From: CBDATA01 sp965215615
Lineage (GTDB): Bacteria > Acidobacteriota > Vicinamibacteria > Marinacidobacterales > Marinacidobacteraceae
Direction of reading: 5' to 3'
Length of the DNA: 64,000 bases
Assembly: GCA_965215615.1 (NCBI GenBank)
Contig: OZ244068.1
Span: 930,001-994,000, forward strand
The notes beneath the pieces were generated by a model. It was given only the letters and a program-made list of their open reading frames with translations. It made no database searches and was not told where the DNA came from. Position 1 is the stretch's first letter. Every line of letters starts with the position of its first letter. Shown one piece after another: positions 9,008 to 19,300 of this stretch. Made by a program: the position numbers and the translations under genes.

Positions 9008-9415
9008 TCACTCGGGAACGATGCCGACGCGCTCGACACCATTGCCACGAACGATGTCGAGCACCTCGACCACGCGGCCGTATTCGAGCCCGCCGTACGC
9101 CTTCAGGAACAGCGTCTTGTCAGCGCGGGTCTCGAAGATGTCGCGGATTCGCAACGGGAGCTCTTCGCGCGCCACCACCTGCTTGTTGATGGTGAGCTCG
9201 TTGGCTGCGTCGATGTTCAGGACGAGCTGGTTCGGGTCTGGCTCCGAGGGAGCGGTGGCCGGATCCTGGGCTTCCGGCATTTCCACGTCGTGTCCCTGCT
9301 GGGTGAGCGGAGTCACCACCATGAAGATGATGAGCAGCACCAGCAGAACATCGATCAGCGGCGTGATGTTGATATCGGAAGTGACTCCGCCGGAGCCGAT
9401 TCCTGACATGCCCAT
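9008..9415 (-). CDS. exbD: ExbD/TolR biopolymer transport protein (second copy in operon)
   Basis: A 135-residue ExbD/TolR-family protein: a short cytoplasmic N-terminus, one transmembrane helix (LIDVLLVLLIIFMVVTPL, residues ~20-37) carrying the essential Asp of the proton path, and a periplasmic domain of ~95 residues. ExbD sits inside the ExbB channel and passes proton-motive energy to TonB. The start has GGAGG seven to eight bases upstream. Two different ExbD paralogues lie side by side here, as in other bacteria with hetero-ExbD systems; their periplasmic domains differ (this copy has the insert EAQDPATAPSEPDPNQ). Confidence 0.92.
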   Translation of the reverse strand: MGMSGIGSGGVTSDINITPLIDVLLVLLIIFMVVTPLTQQGHDVEMPEAQDPATAPSEPDPNQLVLNIDAANELTINKQVVAREELPLRIRDIFETRADKTLFLKAYGGLEYGRVVEVLDIVRGNGVERVGIVPE

Positions 9416-9450
9416 GATGAGTCCTCCGTGGCCGGGTGGCCCTCTCGCAC

Positions 9451-9864
9451 CTATTCGCTGGCGCGTTCGGTAATGATGCCGATCTCGTCGGCCCCGCCGT
9501 CGCGACAGAGCTCCATGACCCTCATCACGTCGCGGTATTCGAGCCGCTCGTCAGCCTTCAGGTACAGGACCTTCTCCGACTTGAGCGCGAATTTGTCCGC
9601 GAGCGCACCCGGCAGATCGAGCTCGGTTACCGGAACCTGATCGAGGAAAAGGGCGCTGTCCAGCGTGACCGCCACCTGGACGACGTTGTCGTTGTCCGGG
9701 TGATCCATCCCGTATTCGGCAATTGGCAGCTTGACGTCCACTCCCTTCTGCAGGAGCGGGGTCACCACCATGAAGATGATGAGGAGCACCAGCATGACAT
9801 CCGCGAGCGGGGTCACGTTGATGTTGGCGTTGACGTTCTTGCTTCCAAGACCTGCCATTCCCAT
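9451..9864 (-). CDS. exbD: ExbD/TolR biopolymer transport protein (first copy in operon)
   Basis: A 137-residue ExbD/TolR homologue with the transmembrane segment LADVMLVLLIIFMVVTPL and its conserved Asp, then the periplasmic domain (LYLKADERLEYRDVMRVMEL). A good Shine-Dalgarno (GGAGAG, 8-nt spacing) precedes the ATG at 9864. It follows exbB and precedes the second exbD by 35 bp, so all are likely cotranscribed from the promoter at ~11.6 kb. It works with ExbB as the proton-driven motor for TonB. Confidence 0.92.
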   Translation of the reverse strand: MGMAGLGSKNVNANINVTPLADVMLVLLIIFMVVTPLLQKGVDVKLPIAEYGMDHPDNDNVVQVAVTLDSALFLDQVPVTELDLPGALADKFALKSEKVLYLKADERLEYRDVMRVMELCRDGGADEIGIITERASE

Positions 9865-9976
9865 GACGATTTCTCTCCTGGAACGACCTCAGCGCGCAGC
9901 TTCCGGGAATCGCACGATGCCCGGAAGCCACATGGCCAAAGCAGTGGTTACCGGTGAAAACCTCGATGAGCGTCGC

Positions 9977-10645
9977 CTAGCGGCGCGCCATGAAGTCGAT
10001 GAGCTCGGAGGCACCGTTGTCCATTTCGACTCCGAAGCCGTCCGCTTTGTTGGTCAGGTAGTTGAACGCCCACACTGCGGGGATGGCCACGAAGAGACCG
10101 AACGCGGTAGCGATCAGAGCCTCGGCGATTCCGGCCGAAACGGCACCGATACCACCCGATCCGGTGAGCGCCATGCCACGGAACGCGGTGATGATTCCGA
10201 GCACCGTGCCGAGGAGCCCGACGAACGGAGCGGTCGCACCCACGGTGGCGAGGCCCGAGAGGTTCCGACGCAGATCCAGCATGCTGATCGCGGTCGCGCG
10301 CTGGATGGCGCGGTTCGCGGCGGCGACGGTTTCGCTGCGGTTCGCCTTCTCGTCGTCGTCCTGGAACTGGATTTCGTTCATGCCGGCGAGCAGAACCTTG
10401 GCGATGTGGCTGTTCTTGAAGGACTTGTCCTGGCTGATCTTGATCGCCTTGTTGATGTCGCCCGCCTTGAGTTCCTTGGCCACCTTCGGGGAGTAGTTGC
10501 GGGACTGGCTCCGCGCCCTGCGATAGGTGATTCCTCGCTCGAACATGACCGAGAGCGAGTAGATCGACATGACGGCCATGACACCATTGATGAGCTTGGC
10601 CGCCGGTCCCATGTGGTTCCAGATCTCAAGCAGGTCGAAAGACAT
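9977..10645 (-). CDS. exbB: ExbB/TolQ/MotA-type proton channel
   Basis: A 222-residue ExbB/TolQ-family protein with three transmembrane segments: one near residues 14-35, and two in the C-terminal half (GLATVGATAPFVGLLGTVLG and the segment ending LFVAIPAVWAFNYL). The conserved GLLGTV motif and the TAFGLFVAIPAV helix are present. It forms the pentameric proton channel that drives TonB. The ATG at 10645 is preferred because GGAGGAG lies seven bases upstream; an in-frame TTG lies two codons earlier. It sits between tonB and two exbD genes. Confidence 0.92.
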   Translation of the reverse strand: MSFDLLEIWNHMGPAAKLINGVMAVMSIYSLSVMFERGITYRRARSQSRNYSPKVAKELKAGDINKAIKISQDKSFKNSHIAKVLLAGMNEIQFQDDDEKANRSETVAAANRAIQRATAISMLDLRRNLSGLATVGATAPFVGLLGTVLGIITAFRGMALTGSGGIGAVSAGIAEALIATAFGLFVAIPAVWAFNYLTNKADGFGVEMDNGASELIDFMARR

Positions 10646-10761
10646 TTCCAATCTCCTCCTGGGGTGGAAACAGGCGGTCCCGGTCGCGGCCGGCCACTCA
10701 AGCTACGGGTCGCGACCCGGAACCGCAGGAAAAAGCTGTACGAAGTCCGTGTTCTCCCGAT

Positions 10762-11478
10762 CTAGCCGAGGTTGAACTGCACAGTGACCGTCATGACGAT
10801 GGGCACCGGAACTCCGTTGAGCAGGGTGGGCTGGTAGCGCCACTGCCGCACCGCGTCCATGGCTGCCTGATCGAGCAGCGGGATGGAGCGGAGGACCGTG
10901 ATGTTGGTGACGTTCCCGTTCGGGTCGATGATGGCCTCGAGAATCACCACTCCCGAGACGCGCGCCTGCTTCGCGATTTCGGGATAGATCGGATCGACAT
11001 AGACGGTGCGGGTCGGTTCGCGGATCTCGCCTCCCACCCGCACGGGAGCCGCTTTCGGCGGCGGCGGCGGGGGACCGGACGGAAGACCGCCCACGATGCC
11101 ACCGACCAGTCCGCCGGGGACTCCACCCTCGACACCGCCCGGAACTCCAAAGTCCACGCCGGCGGCATCCATCCCGATGTCCTGGGGAATTTCTACCGGC
11201 GCCACGAACTGGGGCGTGGTGTTGAGGACCGGCCTCGGCGCAGCGCGACGCACCTGTTTCGGCGGCGGCGGCGGAGGGGGCGGCGGGGGAGGCGGCGGTG
11301 CCTGGGCCATGAAGGTCATGATGCCCTCTGGCGTCGGCAGGCTGTAGCTGAGGATGGGAATGATGATCAGTACAACCGCAAGCGTCCCCTGTAGCAGGAA
11401 GGAGAGAGCAAAACTACCGGCAGAGCGCGCAGCCCCACCCTCCTCGCCAGACACTTGGAAGCTCAGATCTCGTGGCAA
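10762..11478 (-). CDS. tonB: TonB family energy transducer
   Basis: A 238-residue TonB-type protein. After a short N-terminus there is one inner-membrane anchor (FALSFLLQGTLAVVLIIIPI, residues ~23-42), then a tract of 13 consecutive prolines, a Gly/Val/Pro linker (GVPGGVEGGVPGG), and the C-terminal TonB domain (YPEIAKQARVSGVVILEAII; AVRQWRYQPTLLNGVPVPIV). It spans the periplasm to energise TonB-dependent receptors such as the one at 1.7-4.0 kb. The start is TTG with AAAGGAG eight bases upstream. It is the first gene of the operon tonB-exbB-exbD-exbD-TPR, with a matched promoter ~130 bp upstream. Confidence 0.93.
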   Translation of the reverse strand: MPRDLSFQVSGEEGGAARSAGSFALSFLLQGTLAVVLIIIPILSYSLPTPEGIMTFMAQAPPPPPPPPPPPPPKQVRRAAPRPVLNTTPQFVAPVEIPQDIGMDAAGVDFGVPGGVEGGVPGGLVGGIVGGLPSGPPPPPPKAAPVRVGGEIREPTRTVYVDPIYPEIAKQARVSGVVILEAIIDPNGNVTNITVLRSIPLLDQAAMDAVRQWRYQPTLLNGVPVPIVMTVTVQFNLG

Positions 11479-11605
11479 CGCAGGCTCCTTTCCCGTGGGA
11501 GGTCTCTTTGGCGTTTTCTCAAGGATGGACTCCTCATCTCAACGAGCGCGAAACCCGTCATCAGGCGGCCGGGATCGGACGCAAAGACCCAAGCGGGAAA
11601 GGGAG

Positions 11606-11634
11606 AAAGTAGCATCGGGGTTCCCCGGTGTCAA
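11606..11634 (-). promoter_or_regulatory. Sigma70-type promoter of the tonB operon
   Basis: On the minus strand a perfect -35 TTGACA (11634-11629) is followed by a 17-bp spacer and a -10 TACTTT (11611-11606). The spacer contains the inverted repeat CGGGG-AA-CCCCG, which could be an operator. The leader to the tonB start is ~120 nt. Confidence 0.7.
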
Positions 11635-11858
11635 CCGGCAACAGGCGTCCACGATCCGCGAGCTACGGCTGAGCGTGCTGGATTTCGAGGCGATTACGAG
11701 GCATCGGCTGTGGAGTGGGAGAACTCCGGGGACGATCCGGGTCCGCTCTTCTGCTCAGGAGAGCGATGAGGACCGCTCCCGCCCCGATCCACCCTGGTAA
11801 TCGAACGGAGAGCGCACGCCCCCCAAGGAGCCGGAAGTGATTCCAGAGGTTACGCCGG
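11635..11858. other. Intergenic stretch with no recognised gene
   Basis: Between the tonB promoter and the decayed transposase. I see no conserved coding sequence, RNA gene or repeat; the short open frames here look accidental. Confidence 0.5.
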
Positions 11859-12280
11859 TCAGCAGCGGGCGGGGAGCGCCCGGAGCCGTTCCACGGCGGC
11901 CCGGAACGCCGCACTCTGCCCCCAGATCACGAGCGCCGTCGCGCGAGCGTGGCGAACGACCCGTCCCGGCAGGTGGAGGAACTTCGCCCGCAACCGCTTC
12001 ATCCGAACCCGCAGCCAGGCTGCTCCCAATCCGCACACCCGGAGCAACATCATCACGTTGTGCGCCACCGCCACCAGCAGGCGTCCGCCCCGAACTTCCC
12101 CGACGGCACCCTCCCTCCCGCGAAGTCGCTCTTCAGCAGCGAATGGATCTGCTCTCCTTCTCCGCAGCGCCCGTAATACAGCTCCACCACCGCCGTCGCT
12201 TCCTCCGGCGCGAGCCGCTGTTCCCAACCCTCAGCAGATCCTGTCAGTACCAAGGCGCGGAGGGAGGCTGAGCTACCCCC
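11859..12280 (-). pseudogene. IS1380-family transposase remnant (C-terminal part, frameshifted)
   Basis: Two overlapping minus-strand frames together resemble the C-terminal end of IS1380-type (DDE) transposases. The first frame reads VVELYYGRCGEGEQIHSLLK and then VPSGKFGADACWW. After a shift near 12085 the other frame continues with VAVAHNVMMLLR, RMKRLRAKFLHLPGRVVRHA. The family pattern of an ENxIKELK-like helix, PSGxFGAN, LAHN and PGRVVRHAR is clear, but there is no N-terminal half and no single reading frame. It is therefore a decayed fragment. It lies directly beside the coiled-coil nuclease gene, marking this stretch as accessory DNA. Confidence 0.6.
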
Positions 12281-12313
12281 CCGAAGAGCCTGCCGAGCGC
12301 CGTTCGCCCCGCT

Positions 12314-13204
12314 TCAGGCCGGGGAGGTTTCGATCACATCGCCCTTGCGCTGCAGCACGGTCACCCCCTGCTTCAGAGCCGACTCCTTCAGTTCGTCATG
12401 GATGTGAAACGTGGCGAGAGCGAATCGGTGCCGGTGGCCGGCGTACTTCGGGAACATCCGTCGGAAGTTCGGTGCCTTCTCGTCCAGCAGGTCCTTCAGG
12501 TCGTCCTTGTGCGCCCTGTGCTTCACCTCCACGACGAACACCTCGCTGCCGTTCACGAGCAGCAGGTCGAACTCGTCCTTCTGGCCGGTTTTGTCGTCGC
12601 GGCCCGGGACGTTCCTTTCGACGGATTCGAAGCGCACCCCACCGAGAACCGGATGGGCCTTGAGGCTGTTGTAGAAGAACTCCTCGACCGCCGCGCCCAG
12701 GTTGTTGCTGGCACCGCCGTACATTTTCCCCAGCTTTTTGATTTCGACGGAGGTTTCCCTCACCAAAACCTCGGTCTCCGCAATTCGGTCCACCAGCCGG
12801 TCGATCTTGGCCTCGGTCTCCGCCTGCTGCGCGGCGTTTTCCTTCAACTGCGCATCGGTTTTCGCCTGCTGCGCGGCGTTTTCCTTCAGCAGGGCCTCGG
12901 TCTCCGCCAACCGGTCCGCCAGCCGGTCGATCTTGGCATCGGTCTCCGCCTGCTGCGCGGCGTTTTCCTTCAGCAGGGCCTCGGTCTCCGCCAACCGGTC
13001 CGCCAGCTCTTCGATCTTGTCCGACAGCCGGTCGATCTTGGCATCGGTTTTCGCCTGCTGCGCGGCGTTTTCCTTCAACTGCGCATCGGTTTTCGCCTGC
13101 TGCGCGGCGTTTGCCGCCATCTGGGCATCGGTGCGGTCCTGCGCCGTGGCCAGGCCAGCAACCAGCGCTTTCAGCTCTTCGTCGGTCATTTTTTCGTCGG
13201 TCAT
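12314..13204 (-). CDS. Coiled-coil protein with C-terminal PD-(D/E)XK-like nuclease domain
   Basis: A 296-residue protein. Residues ~1-160 are a long coiled coil made of repeating blocks: alternating KENAAQQAKTDAQL and AKIDRLADRLAETEALL units, clearly expanded by internal duplication. Residues ~170-296 match the restriction-endonuclease-like fold as seen in DUF3782-type proteins: an early Glu (AAVEEFFYNSL), DEFDLLLVNGSEVFVVEVKH containing the D...ExK core, then helices. All key acidic and Lys residues are present, so nuclease activity is possible. The function is not known. The start region is itself duplicated (MTDEKMTDEE, a 15-bp repeat). Neighbours are a transposase remnant and the giant autotransporter; no methyltransferase is nearby, so this is not an ordinary restriction system. 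Confidence 0.75.
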   Translation of the reverse strand: MTDEKMTDEELKALVAGLATAQDRTDAQMAANAAQQAKTDAQLKENAAQQAKTDAKIDRLSDKIEELADRLAETEALLKENAAQQAETDAKIDRLADRLAETEALLKENAAQQAKTDAQLKENAAQQAETEAKIDRLVDRIAETEVLVRETSVEIKKLGKMYGGASNNLGAAVEEFFYNSLKAHPVLGGVRFESVERNVPGRDDKTGQKDEFDLLLVNGSEVFVVEVKHRAHKDDLKDLLDEKAPNFRRMFPKYAGHRHRFALATFHIHDELKESALKQGVTVLQRKGDVIETSPA

Positions 13205-13354
13205 CGAACGGGTCCGTGGTTCAGTGTAGCCGTATCCACCTGCCCCGCATCGTCACGCCTGATTCGATCGGGGAACATACATACATTGACGCAATAGCGC
13301 CCGTTTTGTCCCGCCTGGGGGCCAGAATGTGGAAAACTTCGACCCCGCTCGCCC
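13205..13354. other. Short intergenic region
   Basis: 150 bp between the end of the autotransporter gene and the start of the coiled-coil nuclease gene. It has a locally lower GC stretch (ACATACATACATTG near 13276) that may contain the promoter of the latter, but no convincing -35/-10 pair was found. Confidence 0.35.
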
Positions 13355-16300
13355 TCACCAGCGCACGGTGGCCTCGACCCCGAAGACGTGCACCGGGGCC
13401 AGGGTCTCGGCTTCCCGGCGGGTGGCCTTGATGCCGAACGCGAGGTCCGATGCCAGCTTGTGCGGCACGAACCGCCAGCCGAGCGCGTAGTCCCGCGCCC
13501 GCTCCGTGAAGTCCACCTCGGCGTGCGGACTCGCCGTGAAGCGGCCCCCGAAGGCGGAGAAGCCGTACGCCGTCTCCAGCGTCCGCCGCATTCCCGCTCC
13601 GCTCCCGATTTGGCCGCCGTCGCCGAGCGGGGTCGTCGTCGCGAACAGCGCCTCGATCCCCCCGTCGGCGCTCCCGCCGATCGCCTGGCGCAGCGAAAGC
13701 GACGGCCCCCGCTCGCTCTCCGGGTTCGGGTCGAAGACCACCGCCGCCGAAATCCCCCGGTCCGCGAAGTCCTCGTTCTCGTGGAGGATCAGCATCCGTC
13801 CCGCGACATCGAGGCTCAATCCGAAGACCGGTGCCTTCCAGTTGATTCCGACACCGAGATCCATCCCGGCCCCGGTCTCCGCATCGCCCCCGTCGTGGCG
13901 GGCGCCCGCTTCCACCCGCGGCGTGAGATCGCCCATGCCGTCGAAGTTGAAGTCGTAGCTGGCCTCCACCCCGAGCCGCAGCCGGGTCACGAAGGTATCC
14001 GCCGTCGAAAGCGCGGCGATCTCATCCGATGTGCTCCGCATCCACAGCCCGTCGCCGATCACCGCCACCGCCGGCCGGTTGCCGGCAGCATCGAGCAGGT
14101 CTCCCCGCACGCCCGCCGCCGCCATCGTCCAGTCGGTGTCCGCCCGGTAGCTCGCGCCCCCGGTCTTGAGCGTCACCTCGCCGATGCCGTAGCCGCCCGC
14201 ACCCCAGAGCTTCAGTCGCGGGTTGGCCTGGAGCGACAGATACGGCAGCGCCGCCGTCAGCGACGCATCCACCTTGCCGGCATTGGCTCCTTCGCTGGTG
14301 TAGCCCCCCTCGGAGAGGCTGTGGGTCAGCGCCAGACCGAAGAGCCAGTCGCCCCGCGCATAGTCCGCGCCCACGAGACCGGTGAGCACCTCGCCGTCGA
14401 GGCCGATCGCCGTGGCTCCGTCGTTCGTGGCGCCGTCGAAGCGGTTCGCGCTCGCCCGGCCCCAGAAGGCGAAGCTGCCTCCGGTTCCCTCCGCCTCCTG
14501 GGTCGTGAGCGTGAAGCTCGACCCGAGCAGCATTTCCCGGGCGTTCGGGAGGTGCAGCAGGTCGCGGCTTTGGCTCTCATACTCGTTCTCGAAGCCGGTC
14601 CTCCGCGCCTCGGCGTGCATCGTGCCCTGCGCCGTATCTCCTTCGCGCGGAACGTTCAGGCGGGGACCTGCGAGCGTCTTCTGCATCCCCGCCGTGCGCG
14701 GCGCCCGCAGCCGTCCCGCGATCCCGTCGAGCGCCTGCTCCGCCACCGTCCGGCCGAACCGTGCCAGATGCGCCGACACCACCGCCGCGCCCGCATCCGT
14801 CACCGTCACCTCCACGCTGCCGGTGACCGATGAGTAGTCACCGCCCCGTGCGTGGTGCGCCAATGTCGCGCTGTCGTTCGCCACATCCTCGTCCCGCGCC
14901 GCGAAGAGCGTCACCGTCTGCGCCGCGCTCCAGTTCCGGGCGGTGAAGCTCAGCGTGCTCCGGTCCACCGTCACATCGCCCGTGCCCGCGATGCTCACCG
15001 TCACGTTCCCCGTCGGCTCGGTGGCGAGTGCCACCGTGTAGCTCGCGCTCGCGCCTTCCGCCAGCGTCAACGCCGCCGGAGTCAGGATCAGGCCCGGCGT
15101 GTCGTCGTCTGTGACGGTCACCGTCACGCTGCCGGTCACCGAGTCGTAGCCGCCGCCGCTCGCGCGGTGATCCAGTCTCGCCCGGTCGTCCGCCGCATCC
15201 GCGTCCTGCCCCGCCGACACTGTCACCGGCTGCGCCGTGCTCCAGTTCCCCGCGGTGAAGGTCAGCGTGTTCTGCGCCGTCGTCACCTCACCCGTGCCCG
15301 CGATGCTCACCGTCACATCGCCGGCGGGTTCGGTGGCGAGCGCCACCCGGTAGTTCCCGCTGCCGCCCTCGTCCACCGTCAGCGTCTCCGGGGTCAGGAC
15401 CAGCGCGGGCGTGTCGTCGTCCGTGACCGCGAGCGAGGCCGAGGCCTGCGACAGGCGGTAGTCCTCGCCCGAAAGCACCGTCACCGTCACCGTCCCGTCC
15501 GCCTCGTTCCGGCGGTCATCGATGGTGGCTACCCGCAGACTCGCCGTGGGCGCAGAAGCCGAGAGCGTGACGAGCCGCTCGCCGAGCTGCACCCCGTCCA
15601 CGAAGTCGCCCGTCGCCGACACCCGCACCCGCACCGTGATCTCGTCGCTCGGCACCGGACTCGCGGTGATCCGGAACAGCGCCTCGCCGCCCTCGATCAC
15701 CATCTGCCCCGCGCTCACCGAGACGGCGGACAGAGAAGCCGAGGGGAGGGACGGGGTACTACCCCCACCACCGCCGCCACCACCGGAAGAAGGCGGATCG
15801 TCGTCGTCGTCTTCCTCCGCTGGCGGCTGCTGCGGCGGCGGGCTCGGGGCACGCCAGGTCGCGGTCCGCGACACCGCCGCCGCCGGGCCCCGGTTCGTCC
15901 CGTCGGTCGCCGCATTTCGACGCACCGTCACCACCACGTTCACCCCGCCGGTCGGCGTGATCTGCATCCGGTAGCTCCTCCCGCTGCCCGAGAGCGTGCC
16001 CTTGCTCCCGCCGGTCACCGTGATGTCGTTCGTATCGAAGTCCGTCACCGACTCGCTGAAGGTGAAGTTCGCCGTGAACGCCGCCCTCGTGCTGATCGTC
16101 CCCGGTACTCCCGAGATCGTGAGCGTCGGTACCGTCGTGTCCGTCGCCGACGGGTCGGTGATGCTGAAGCTCAGACTGCCCGTGCCGCTCGCTCCGCCGC
16201 CGAGACCGGTGCCCGAACTCGCGCTCAGCGTGCCGAGGCCGATCATCACCGTCTCGCCGCCCGTCTCGGCCGTGTTGTCCGTCGCCGCACTCAGCGTCAA

Positions 16301-19300
16301 CGTCACCGTCCGCGACGTCGTCCCCGTGCTCGGCCCGGTGAAGGTCACCATCGCATTCCCGGAGTCCAGATTCGCGCAGGTCACCCCGGTCGGCAGAGTC
16401 GCCTGACACGCCGTCGTGTAGTCCGTGCCTCGCGTCGCGCCGCCGGTGAAGGTCAGCGGCACCGGCAACGTCTCGCCGTTCACGAGACCGCGGCCCAGGG
16501 TGACCGTGAAGGTCTTCGTCTCGCCCTCCTCGATGTTCCCGGCGCTCCCCGCGAGCGTCACCGTGGTCGCGTCGTCGTCCACCACCGTGACCGTCGCCGC
16601 ATCCCCGCTCAGGCTGTGATAGTTGTTGTCCCGGGAGGATGTGCTGTAGGTGACGGACAGTTCCCGACCGATCGGGCTGTCCGTGTTGTCGTCGGTGGCC
16701 CGCACCGTCACCGTCTGCGCCGTGCCCCAGGTCGAGGCGGTGAAAGCGATCAGCGCGCTGCCGCTGAACGTGCTGCCGCCCGGGCCGGCGAGCTTCAGTC
16801 CGGCGGGGGCGGTGACGGTGACCGCGACGTTGTCCGACGGCTGGGTGTTCAGCACCACCGTGAAGGTCGCCGTGTCCGAAGTGCTGCCCTCGGTCGCCGT
16901 GTCGTCGGTCGTCGCCGTCGTCACGCCCACCGTGTCGTCGTCCTCCACCGTCACCACAACGTTTCCGGTCACCGAGCCGTAGCCGCCGCCCGACGCGGTG
17001 TGCGTCAGCGTCGCGCTGTCGTTCGCGGTGTCGTCGTCCTCGTCCGCCGACACCGTCACCGTCTGCGCCGTGTTCCAGTCGCCCGTCGTGAAGGTCAACG
17101 TGGTCTGGTCGCCATCGTTGTCGGGGTCGGTGTCCACCGTCACATCGCCGCTCGCCCCCGCGACCGTCACCGTGACGCTCGCGCTCGGCTCGGTCGCGAG
17201 CCGCACCGTGTAGGTGCCGCTGCCGCCCTCCGTCACCGTCAGACTCGTCGGGTTCAAGGTCAGGCCCGGCGTGTCGTTGTCGGTCACCGTCACCTCCACG
17301 TTCCCGGTCACCGAGCCGTAGCCGCCGCCCGACGCGCTGTGCGTCAGCGTCGCGCTGTCGTTCGCGGTGTCGTCGTCCTCGTCCGCCGACACCGTCACCG
17401 TCTGCGCCGTGTTCCAGTCGCCCGTCGTGAAGGTCAACGTGGTCTGGTCGCCATCGTTGTCGGGGTCGGTGTCCACCGTCACATCGCCGCTCGCCCCCGC
17501 GACCGTCACCGTGACGCTCGCGCTCGGCTCGGTCGCGAGCCGCACCGTGTAGGTGCCGCTGCCGCCCTCCGTCACCGTCAGACTCGTCGGGTTCAAGGTC
17601 AGGCCCGGCGTGTCGTTGTCGGTCACCGTCACCGACACGTTCCCGGTCACCGAGCCGTAGCCGCCGCCCGACGCGCTGTGCGTCAGCGTCACCTCGTCGT
17701 TCACCCCGTCGTTGTCCTCGTCCGCCGACACCGTCACCGTCTTCGCCGTGTTCCAGGTGCTCGTCGTGAAGGTCAACGTGGTCTGGTCGCCATCGTTGTC
17801 GGGGTCGGTGTCCACCGTCACATCGCCGCTCGCCCCCGCGACCGTCACCGTGACGCTCGCGCTCGGCTCGGTCGCGAGCCGCACCGTGTAGGTGCCGCTG
17901 CCGCCTTCCATCACCGTCAGCGCGGTCGGATCGAACACCAGGCCCGGCGCATCGTCATCGGTCACCGTCACCACCACGTTGTCGCCGGTGAGCCCGGCGT
18001 AGTCGCCGCCCGACGCGCTGTGTGTCAGCGTCGCGCTGTCGTTCGTCGTGTCGCCGTCCTCATCCGCCGACACCGTCACCGTCTGCGCCGTGTTCCAGTC
18101 GCCGGTGGTGAAGGTCAGCGTGTTCTGGTCGTTGGGCGTGCTGGTGTCGGTGTCCACCGTCACATCGCCGCTCGCCCCCCCGACCGTCACCGTCACCGTG
18201 GCCGTCGGCTGCGATGCCAGCGCCACCGTGTACGTCCCGCTGCCGCCCTCGGCCACCGTCAGCGTGGTCGCGCTCAATACCAGTCCGACCGAGTCGTCGA
18301 TCGTCAGGTCCACGTTCCCGGTGCCCGCAGCTCCGCCGCCCACGTTCGTCGCGCTCCCCGGCGACCCGAAACCGACCCGCACCGCCTCATCCGCGCCGTC
18401 GGTGTCCGTCCCCGCAGTCGGCGTGAAGGTCAGCGTCGCCACCTGCACCGTGTTCGTGTCGTGCCCCGTGAACGTCACCACCGGCGATGCCGTGTCCAGA
18501 CCGGTCGCCGTCACCCCGGTGCCCGACACCGCCACCGTGAAGTCTTCCGGCGTCGAAGCGTCCCCGTCCGGCAGACGCGCGCCCGTCGTCGTGCTCAGGC
18601 CCACCCCATAGACCAGCGTCTCCCCAGCGTACAGCCGCCGGCCCAGCGTCACCGCCGCCACCGCCGTATCCGACGTGTCTTCCTCGGTCATCGACATATC
18701 CGTCGAGCTCAACGCCAGCGACGTGCGCTCGTTGTCCTCGATCAGGAAGCTGCCCGAAGAGGCCGACGAAGACACCGTGTAGCCCGTCTGCGAACAACTC
18801 GAATCCGACGGTGCCACCACCGTCATCGTCACCAGGCTGTTGCGGTCGTCCACGTTGTTGTCCGTCCAACTGATCGCCGAGTAGTCCACGGTCGCGTTGC
18901 CGCCGGTGATCGTCACCGTCTTCGCACCCTCGGCGGATGCCGCCACCCGGTCCACCCCGGTCTCCGCGATGCTCACGCACACCGTCAGGTCCGTCGCCGG
19001 CGTCGGCGAGGCCGATACCCGGAACTGCACCGGAATCGTGCCGAGGGCCACATCCTCGGCCAAAAGCAGCGCCCCGCCCGGAGTCACCGACAGGCCCTCG
19101 CCCCGCACGATCGCCACCGACACCTCCGGGGGGGCCGGGGTCGCGGACACCGTGTCCGACATCGCGCCCAGCACCGTGTTGTTGACCGCGCGGACCTGGA
19201 AACTGTAGGCCGTGCCGTTCGTCAACCCCGTCACCGCATAGCTCGCGGTGGTGCTGCCGGTCGCCGCCCACGCCCCCCAGACGACGGGCGAACCCGTCCC

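Noticed and set aside
16973..18300. CRISPR-like periodicity
   Set aside because: The period is ~339 bp and in frame with protein domains of the autotransporter.
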